Assembly: GCF_910589235.1 (NCBI RefSeq)
Contig: NC_060956.1
Coordinates: forward strand, 15,315,999-15,379,998
DNA length: 64,000 nucleotides
Direction: 5' to 3'
From: Vespa crabro
Taxonomy: Eukaryota > Arthropoda > Insecta > Hymenoptera > Vespidae
The translations under genes were made by a program, and so were the position numbers. Position 1 is the first letter of the stretch; each line of letters starts with the position of its first letter. This document shows, in pieces, positions 43,001 through 53,843 of the stretch. The notes beneath the pieces are model-generated. The model was not told the DNA's origin, did not search any database, and saw nothing but the letters and a program-made list of their open reading frames with translations.

Positions 43001-44397
43001 TCACATCGTGATCGAATATTAAGTATTAATCGATTCGATCTTTATACGCGAAATATCACGCTTGTGTTAAATTAAAAAATTATCGTATCGTACTGATTCT
43101 TGTAGAATTAATACGAAAGATCTAAACTAGAGACGTCGTAAATATTAAAGAACCCGATTTAGTGATGTCTGACGATTGCATTAAAAAGGAAGATCAATTC
43201 TGTAAAATAAATTCTTGTCTATCTACTTATAGATAAAAAATGTATATTTACTAAATATCCAACTTCTGTCTCGAATTCTTCCAACCGATTTTCTTTAGTC
43301 ATGAATCCATTTTCTCTTGGACCATAAGAAATTAATCAGTTGCATTCGCGTAAAGTCAAATTACGTGAGTTTAACATAGAAGGTAAAAAGAAAAAAAAAT
43401 GATTATAGTTTTCTTCTTGAACATATCATTATTGAATCCTTAAACTTTGCGAATGTCTTTTCACAAAAAGTTAGATATTTTTTACGAAAACCACTATTAT
43501 CTACAAGTTCGATATTAAGAGAAGTATGGTGTCATGTATGCACATAGTTATATAAGGAAGGGGCGCATCACCTTCATTTTCTTCTTCCTTCATAGTTTCG
43601 TCTACTTTTACTTCTAGGATCTCGTTTGTGCCTATTTACTTTGCGAAACTTCAGACCCTTGCGTAAGGTTCTCTAAAGTTACTACGACATGGAGGAAGTC
43701 ATCTAGAGAGTGAGAGAAGAATAAATTCCATCATACAGTGCTGAATTTGCTTTGACGGATTTAAATCAAGTCTTTGGTTAATGAATCGTGGTTATTTACT
43801 TTCTTTCTTTCTAGAAACGAAACAATCGTTCGAACATTCATTCGCAAGATTCGTTAAGAGTAAAGAAGATGAAAAATAAAAAAAATTGCGAGAGAGAAAG
43901 AGAGAAAAAGAGAGTGAGAGAGAGAGAGAGAGGGAGAAAGGGAGAGAAAAATAGAGAGAAAATCGATCGATCTCGAATGAACGTAAAAGAAAAAAATGGT
44001 ATCTTTCTGTGAAATCCCCTTGTAAAGAATCTGAAAAATTGTCTCGTTCTTTGATTCGGTAATCTCTTTCTCCTGTTCTAATTTCTAGAACATTTCTGGT
44101 TGCTATTGTTATTCCAAATATGTCTTCGTTGTTTTCTTCACCGCTTTCTCTTCGTCTTAACTCGAAGATTTTTTAATCGTGTTGAGTCTTCGTCGGAAGC
44201 TTTACCTTCGACGTATCCAATTTAACTTTTCGTCGTCGACTCTCTTCGTTCGTTCCGGATGAGACAATAAGAATTTTTCTTTTTTCCACTCTATCTCTCT
44301 CTCTCTCTCTCTTTATTTCTCTCTCTTTTTCTTTTTCTTTTTCTTTCTCTTTCACTTACACATACACGAGAAACAGAGAAAGAAAGAGACAGAGAGA

Positions 44398-44429
<32 letters not shown>

Positions 44430-44615
44430 AAAAGAGAGAGAGAGAGAGAGTGAGTGAGAAAGCAAGAGAGCTTCCAAACTAAATCGGTTGACAAAAAGAA
44501 AGAGCTCGCGAAACTTTCGTCGTCCGCTTATCTTTTCCGCAAAAATGTCTCACCGACTACTAAAATCGTTTTTTTCCGACAATTAATCAAATAATATATA
44601 TATAATATATATATA

Positions 44616-44660
<45 letters not shown>

Positions 44661-45029
44661 ATTATTTAAAAAAAGAGAAAAAGAGAGAGAGAGAAAAAAA
44701 GGAAAAAAGAGAAACGAAACTGGACATCGCGGAAGCTTAATTAGCAGAGAAATAATTTCTCGGTCATTAACCAAGCGGCCGTTTCGGTAAAGGAGGCGAG
44801 AGAATATGAATTGTCTAGAACTCTAAGAGAAGACAATGGCTAGGCCACGTCGTCTCTGATGTATGGAGGGAAGACAATAACGAGAGTGGGATCGACCTCT
44901 CTTATCTTCATCCTTTCTTTTCTCCCTCTCTATCTCTTTCACACACACTATTCTTATTTTTATTCCTCAAAGAGACAGTGAGACTTTTATATTACCAAAT
45001 TCTAATCACTCGTTACTACGATTTTAAAA

Positions 45030-45077
<48 letters not shown>

Positions 45078-45494
45078 AATAATGTCTCTAGTGTGATATT
45101 ATACTTACCGAAATATACATTCTCTTAAAATCAAAGGCTTCATTTTATGACACTTGTTGAAATAACGTGTAGACGGAAAGAGAAAAGAGAAAAGTGAGAG
45201 AGAAAGAGAGAAAGAAAAAGAGATAGAGAGAAGGAGAGAGATGGTGAAGGTAAAGGAGAAAGATAAAGTGACAGAATGGTAGGAAGCATGCACGGGGGAC
45301 GTGCGAAAGAGCTCTCACGATTATTACCTTTACGAAAACTACGAGAGCAGGTGCAAGTGCGAGGGACGCCATCTCGCATCCGTATCTGATATACGAGCAA
45401 GCTGGAAGATTCCACGCGGCAGTGCTTGCGTTTCCTTGTCTTCTCCCGCTGGATATAACATGAAAGTCCTTGAGAATTGTAAATGTTTCATCGT

Positions 45495-45543
<49 letters not shown>

Positions 45544-46099
45544 TACTTCAGCTTTCTGAACTGATAATTTTCCATCCCTACGTTCATTCGTTTTAAAAGA
45601 AGAAAGACAAAACTGTTGCACGATATGACAGTTTGTCAATCTAATTAGATAAAATGTAGCTAGGGATTATTGATAAAAAAAAAAAAAAATAAGAATTAGA
45701 ATCACTTGTAAGATATTAAAAATTGTACATAGTCTTCAAGCGTATCAACATTATTATTGAAAGGAAACTAATGAAACCCTTTTTAACGTTTTTATAAAAA
45801 CTTGGATCCTTCGCTAAAATGGCGGCTTGAGTTTCCATAAAGCGATTTACGAGGACCGCAGATTTACCGTATATGAAATTACGCGTCCCACGCTTTTTCA
45901 CTGTATGTTCCTCCTGCTTACAGCGCTTCGAAATACTCATTTTTCGTCGTTAACACTCCGGTTCGTTCGCGCGAACCAAACGACCTTCGTTCTCGCGATA
46001 TTCTCTATTTCCTCGAACCGTGCGGTAGAATGAAGAAAAAAAAGTGGCTCGATATCGAACCAACAACGATGAAGGTTTCGTTGGAAAAAAATAAATGAG

Positions 46100-46145
<46 letters not shown>

Positions 46146-47499
46146 AAAGAAAGAGAGAGAAAATCACGTCACGTTATGCACGCGACGCATTTCAAAACGC
46201 GTTACGCGATCGAACAGATTCGTCGAAACGCGGCTGGATGACACCAACCGATTCCATTCTGTTCATTCTCTCTTTTTCTAGCTATCGTTTTGCTCGTTGG
46301 AACGACGCTCGTTGACGGAATTCTCTCCTCGCTCCACAGCAAATATGAATTTAATGGCGGCCGAGGGGAAAGTACGAATTGCATACTACGTAGGACGGCC
46401 GTGTTGAAATTGCATCGCGCTATTGCTCGAATAAAATCGGCTCTATGCTATCGTTTCGTGCTCTGCTGATGAGAAAAAATCACTCTGACGGCGCATAAAA
46501 GTTCTAAAGTGGATACGGATGCATGTTTCCGTCTACTCATAGTTGCTTTTCTCTCGTAGCTAAGTGACTCCCTGTTAGTATTATACTGTTGAAGTTTCAT
46601 TGACAAAAATTTATGATTATTTTTTTTTTCTTTCTTCTATCTAATACGTTTATCTCGACATAAACTTTAAAAACTTTTTAAAAACTTTTAATAAACTTTT
46701 AAAATTAATAGAAATTTAACGCGGTCGAATAATTCTTTGATTTATCGATGTTAAATCTTCGTATCGTAACGTAGCTTCTACGAAACATAAATGAAGATTC
46801 TATCGAATAGAAACTATCGATTCGAATTGTATTTTGTGAATGCTATTCATATTTTTTTATATGTTTACGATTGCTGGGAATTCGTCATTCTTACAAGATA
46901 TACTACTTCTTTTTTTTTTTAGATATTTACGCTTTATATCAAAATCCTATTAACGTATAGCTCTTGACACAATCCAGGTTTTATTGTCGTGCGCTTTCTC
47001 AAAATCAGATTTTCTTTGGAACGATCGAGTTTGTAGGAAACTACCGAGCTCTTCGTCAATCCATAGAACTTGCCAAAAATCCATTATTCTCCCTTTCCAC
47101 GCTACAACTTCCTTCATCTTCCTAGAGATTTCCTCGTTTGCAGGGCGTCCTACGTCTATTGGGAAGTAAAGTGGCAGCATGCTTCGAACAAAATCGGTTA
47201 TCTCAGCTCTATCTGTAAGGAGAGATCCTGCAAGTAGAAGGATTTTACGAACAGGTCTGGTACAAAAAGGTCCTACTGAGATTAAATTCAATTGGGTGGA
47301 TTAAACGCGAGCACGATCGTGCCGTAAATTCCCAGTCTCTCCTTCTCCTCACTCAAATGCTTCCTCCCTTTCTCTCTAAATACTATTAGAAGTCTAGCAT
47401 CTAGTAGTAGATAGTAGTGTATACGGGGAAGCAAAAAGTTAGCACACAAAAGAATCTTCGAGGACTTTATCGCGCGTTGCTAGCATATAAATAGAGGGT

Positions 47500-47564
<65 letters not shown>

Positions 47565-48268
47565 AATGAAAAGAGAAGAGAAGGTTAAGTTTTATAAGAT
47601 ATGGAAAAAGAAGAAGGAGGATTAGATGAACGGTAGAAACGAAAATAGATTCATCTGTGCTCGGCGAAGGTTCCTTTCCTAGAAGCTACCGGCAACGAAT
47701 GAGCTTACAAGCCTCTCCGACAGAAGTTGGGCATTGTGGCCATGTTAGGATTTCCCATGCGAGGCGTACGTTACGTTAAGTTACGTTACGTTACGGTGCA
47801 CCATGAAATATGCAACGCTATCTGCTACCGTAGCCGCAACACTCTGGCGATCCACACCCTATTTCCAAGCAGCCGAGAGCCAGCCACCCTCTGCTCATCC
47901 TCTGACCACTAGCTATCCTGCTCTACCGCATAGATACCTCCACTCGACTCAGCTCGTGCTATTCCTCTCTTAGCCCGATTCCTTCGAATCAAAGACGACC
48001 TCCTTTCCTTCAAGATTCCGAAATACATCTCCTGAGATCGAATCGATATATCGATTACCTACGTATGTACTACTACTATGTACAAACTAATTTTCTCCAT
48101 CGACGCGATTGCTCACACTGTACTCCTTCTCTCGGTCGATCGAACAAATCGACGCATCGCGTTTGCTCGCGCGACGCAATTAACATCGACGAGAAGCAAG
48201 CTCGACTGACCTAACGAGCTCGAGTATGCAAGCATTTCCTATCGAGCTGCAGAAGCTCATGTAAATCG

Positions 48269-48338
<70 letters not shown>

Positions 48339-51006
48339 TACAGATCCAAACACAAACACAAATGTTCTGTCTCCTACGACTCTCGTAACGCGCTGCTGCA
48401 GCTGGCAACAGATAAGGGCGCAGTCTATAAATTAATTAGTCCAACTCTCTAAGACCCAAAAGCCGCATGCGCATAGGACCTATCTAAATCTGCATTAAGC
48501 TACCTACCAGCCTAGACAAAATTTACAGCGTCGCTTTACTCGCTATTCTTCAACTCCCTTCCTTCCAAAATCTAAGATTCGATCGTAGAATCCTTCCTTC
48601 TTTTAATTTCGATAAAATTTATAAAAAGGATTAAAGGAAACCGAAGAGACAGCGGTATTCTCTAAAAAAAAAAAGTATTCAGAAAAGCTCATGAAGATTT
48701 TTCTCATCATTTCTATTTCTCCGAGCCAACCACGGGAATTTATGAATGCCTTCTGGATTACGAATATCTCCGGTATGCACGAATATAAGGTATTACAAGA
48801 CTAAGAAGACGTTCCTGAAAAATGTTCCACCCTTCTCATTCCCCGGATCCTCCCCCAAGAACCGATCTTCTCCCTTCTTCTGTGTCGGACATATTCATTT
48901 TATCGCGGATATCCATCACTACACGAGACGTTCCCGTAATCCGTGACTTAAATCGTGCTGACAGCTTCCAACGTTTTGCTCGTTCAACGTCATTAATGTG
49001 GATATACATAAATTAACGTAGATATGAGCATTAACAAAAAATATGGACTATGGTATTGCGAGAAAAATAAATTACGGTGACTGGAAAAAAATTCAGACTT
49101 TCTTTTTTCTTTTTTTCTTTTTTTCTTTTTTTTTCTTTTTTCTTTTTTCTTTTTCTTTTTTTTTTTTTTCTTTCTTTATGGTAATAAAAGCGAGAAAAAT
49201 CCAATGTGAAATAAGACAAAGAATACTAAAGAGCAAATTTGCAGGTAGAAATAGAGAATAAATTAGCGACCGTTTATCTTGGGTAATTGTAAGTAAGCGA
49301 TTCATTACGTTGAAACGTTCAAAGTTAAACTTCGTTTACGTTTTTGCTTCCGCTGAGCTTTCGTATTTTTTGTCTTTTAAAATTTTTCTTCACTCAACGA
49401 CTGCATAAACGAAGAGTAATTTTTTTTTATTTTCTAATAATAATATTACGTATACCACATTGTCAAAGGATTGTTTCCTTTGTTCTTTTTCATTATACAT
49501 TCGATATCAAAGTAATTGAAAGAAAGTGAAAAAAGATAAAAAAGAAAAAAGAAAGAAAAAAAAAAAGAAAACAGAATAGTCGCTGAATTTCTAGCATATT
49601 TCTCGCTCGTTTCCTTCGAGTAGGTAGACATTAAAGGGGAAAACTATAGTTTGCTCTTCCGCTCGAAAGGAGTTCGCATATCCCAGCTGACTCATATTGT
49701 GTAGGACGTTTAATGGCGCAGTAAATTCTGACGTTGCCGGCTAGGTACTCTTTTCTTTTTTTGCACAAGCTAACGGCGCTTTAAGGGAGCCGTTCGAGCG
49801 AACATTAAAAATGATGTAACGGACTCGACGTAAGCGTTACAACCAGTTCCGTGATCTTAATGTTCCGCGACGGAAAAATAACTTGATTCCACGCTGTTGC
49901 TTCATCGAAGAAACTGACTCTTCCTTTCGGAATCTTACGTGATATCTTCTTATAGTAGTGATAAAAAGAAAAGAGAATTTCTTATCGAACTACATATGTA
50001 TATATATCTATCTATCTAGCTATCTCTATGTTTTGTAGTGTGAAAAGCGAGAGAATCAATTCGAAGAGATAGAGAAATAAAAGGATCGAAAAGAGAATAC
50101 AATAGTAGTATCTTTGTAAAGAGCTCGTCAATCTCCCACTACTCCTATGAATATATGTGAGGACTTTGATATGTAAGATAGTCTCGCGAAGAGGACACGA
50201 GATAACGCGAGAAGTTGTGCCGATATAGTACGGAGAGCTAGAAGGAATAAATTTAAATATCGTCCGACTCCTTTGATATGTTAACAAGACCCGGTTCTAA
50301 CCTAGGGTGGGCTGGCCGAAACGACCACGGTAAAATTCTTTGATAGCGATATCATCCTTCAACGTTTTTCTATTCTTTTCTTTTCTACCTTCTCCCAACT
50401 CTCGTTCTGGCTCATACTACTCGTGTATTATTTCTGCCCTTTATGTTTAAGAGCTCGCCCGTCCCGCGATTTATGTTTTCTGTGCCGTCGCTTTCCACCT
50501 GTGCACGAATATATGTAAATGTTATCCTATGGAACGAGCAGAGGAGCTTTCTTTTCTCTTCTATCTAGGTACAACCTCGCACCATCCCTTTCTACTCTTT
50601 TTCATCCCCTATCCGTCTTTTGCCGTCTCTCTATATTCTCCCTTTCCTTTTTTACTATTTTGGGAAATGGAATAATAGGAAAAAAAAATAAGGGTAAGAA
50701 TGGGTATTAGAAACGAGATTATTAGCTTCCTCCTTTTTGAATACAATTTATATAAATTTCCATTTTCTTTTTCTTTTTTATCCTCGCTTTATCGTTATTA
50801 TTATTATTATTTTCCTTTATTTTCTCAATATTTTACATCGGGATTTGCCGATGGAACAGATCAAAACCAACTTCCATTCTACTATATGCTTAAATACCTT
50901 CAGATTATAGTATATCTATTGATAATTATATTTTTTTTATAATTCTTGTATAACCAGGATATAGTTGTATAATGATAATGATGATAATTATTATTATTAT
51001 TTTTAC

Positions 51007-51048
<42 letters not shown>

Positions 51049-51365
51049 CATTATTATTATTATTTCTTAATTGAGTAACATTTCTTCGTGACACCTTGAT
51101 TTAGCCTTCGTGCTTGCGTCAACAACGATAGCGAATAAATCAATCTCAACTTTATTTTATCGTCGTATCTTCATCTATTTTTGTTGGAAATTACTCGTCG
51201 AAGCGTTACCGTTCGTCGAACCATCCGGATATCGATCTGCTTTACTGCGAGGAGAGAAAAGAGAAGAATTCGTCGCTAATCCTAGCCCACGCTATATCCT
51301 CTTGCGTCGCACTGCAGGACTTTTACTCTCGACGAAAAAGTCGAGTCTCGTAAACGAGCAATATC

Positions 51366-51421
<56 letters not shown>

Positions 51422-53785
51422 ACATGTATGTATATATACATGTATGTATGTACGTGGACGGCAAGTTACCACTCGAGGATCCATTTGAATATTTAAAGTT
51501 ACACAGCGCGACACGCACGAAAACTTTGCCTTCTGTAAGAATGCTCCTACGTAAAAGATATGTATAGTATATGGCTGTATATGTATCCAAAGGAACGATC
51601 TTTTCGAATTTTTCATCGCTTGGTTCTTGCTATCCCATAGCAATTTTTTCTCTCTTTACTTTACTCCTCTCCCTCTCTTAACTCCTCTTCCTTCTTCTCT
51701 TTCCTCTTTCTTGTTCTTCTCGACACTCTCTTTCTCCTCCTCCTTTTCTTTCCATCCCTTTTAACTTCTTTCAACTTTCTTTCCTCCTGTCCATCATTCT
51801 TATATCATTCCACCATGCAACACTCCTCTCGCGTTATTTCCCTTCCTTCACGACAGACAAAAAAGCGTTTATTCGTCGCACGTCAGACTCTCGGACGTGT
51901 CTCTTTCTTTTCCTTTCTTCTTTTCCGTTTCTTTCATCCTCCCTTTCTTTCCCTCTTCATATCTTTATATGCTCTACCACTCGTCGCCTCTTTCTCATAC
52001 GTTCTCACTTTCTTTTACTCTCTTATTCTCTTCTCTTATCCTCTTTCTTTCTCTTATTCTCTTTCTTTCTCTTATTCTCTTTCTCTCTCTTATTCTCTTT
52101 CTCTCTCTTATTCTCTTCTCTTTTTCTCTCTCTCCTTCTCTCTTTATTTTCCTCTCTTTCTCTTCATCTTTCTTTGGGTGACTGATGAAACTCGTAGTCA
52201 TATAAGTCGGATTCTCGAGGTGTACAAAAATACCTATTCCCTAAACTTTGCCTCTTCTTATTTACTGCTCGTTCTACAAATAAATGTAAGGAAAATGAAA
52301 TGATGTTAGATAGGAAGAACTTAAGAAATAAAACCATCTCGTTAGACGATATTAATTAAATTTCTTCAAGCGGAATATTTCGATCAACTAACATGTTAAA
52401 TTAAAGTAATTAATTTAACAAACATGTTACTACGTTTAAACTTAAGAAATTAGTTAAAAGAAATTACGTTTATATAGTATAATTTTGAGATATATATATA
52501 TAAATAATACGGATTGAAAGCAATCAACTTAACTGCATTCTATATGCCAACGTAGTTGAAAAACTTTTCGACAACAAATATACATGAACATACACACACA
52601 TGCACACAACACACACTCACACACATATTCAGTTGATGAGTCTCTCAGAGGTGTCATTCAATCCGTACGAACTCGTCAATTCTCGTCGAAAAGGTATACC
52701 TGTACCATAGTATGCAATAGTTTGCGATGTTGATGAAGAGGAAGAGGAGAATGAGAACGATCGCTCATTCGTACATATATCCTACGGGTTTCCCCATTTA
52801 CGAGCTGACGAGAAATTGACACTTCCAGGAACGATGTCGAAATATCGGTTATTTTCGTTTCCGCGCCAAATATTTCGCGTAGTCACGCGATCTCAATGCA
52901 TGCGCATACATATACACGAATACGCGCGTGCGCGAACACGCACACGCACGCACTCATGGACACATACCTATATACAACTCTTGACAGATTCCTCCTACGA
53001 TTTACACGTAACCGCTTCTGAAACGTTGCGTCGCACAAATCGATAATAGCTTTTCTTCTTCCTTTCTTTCTTATTCCTTTTTTTAGAATCGAACAGAATT
53101 TCACTGTCTTTTTTTTTTACTATTTTACAGTTTGGACAGACAACAACCCTTCACCTTTCAATTGGGCGTTGGCCAGGTGATTAAAGGATGGGACCAAGGT
53201 TTGTTGAATATGTGTGTAGGTGAAAAAAGGAAGTTGGTCATCCCACCGGAACTTGGTTATGGTGATACTGGAGCTGGAAACGTTATACCTGGAGGTACAA
53301 TAATAATTCCTTAACAATGATATTATTTGATAGACGATTTAAACTTATAAGTGAAGAGTAATCATCACTCGTTCGTTCATTATTTTTAATGGATAGGATA
53401 TAGTTTAGCCATTTGAAATTCTTAAACGTTGGATATATCAAAGATCGCCGATTGTATAAATATGAATAAATGAAATCGGGGAAACATTACAATACTACCA
53501 GCTTACTGGATGGAAGAAGATCGTTAGGATCGAGATGGGAGTCCAAAATGCAATTGCATGAAAATCCAATAAAGCTTCGCCCGTTAAATGGGACACCGTT
53601 GTCCATGATCGTTCGTTCGAATCGACAGCGATGCACGCTTCGTTTATTTTTAAGATAGCTACGCTCGTAAAAGAACGAAGCTTCTCATTTTCGATACGTT
53701 GCAGACTAGTCGTGTACGTAGCAATTTTATGAATCCTACGAGAGGTCAAGAAAAAACTTAAAATTTACTTTATAAAGTCGTAATG

Positions 53786-53843
<58 letters not shown>

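Larger units (their letters stand above)
20748..53130 (+). other. Fkbp14: Fkbp14 intron 1 (32.4 kb)
   Basis: It is bounded by GTCAGT and TTTTACAG. It is AT-rich, with many (GA/CT)n and (AT)n tracts, a deleted mariner copy at 33560-34479, and two unrecognised - strand ORFs (37171-37647 and 46950-47291). Several islands of higher G+C may be regulatory: 24950-25180, 32040-32260, 39290-39780, 46180-46500 and 47640-48240. I found no additional Fkbp14 exon. The stretches between listed items show nothing I can identify. Confidence 0.9.

Noticed and set aside
51897..52303. Overlapping Ser/Leu/Phe-rich ORFs around 52 kb
   Set aside because: Product of pyrimidine-rich DNA and the 18-bp minisatellite.
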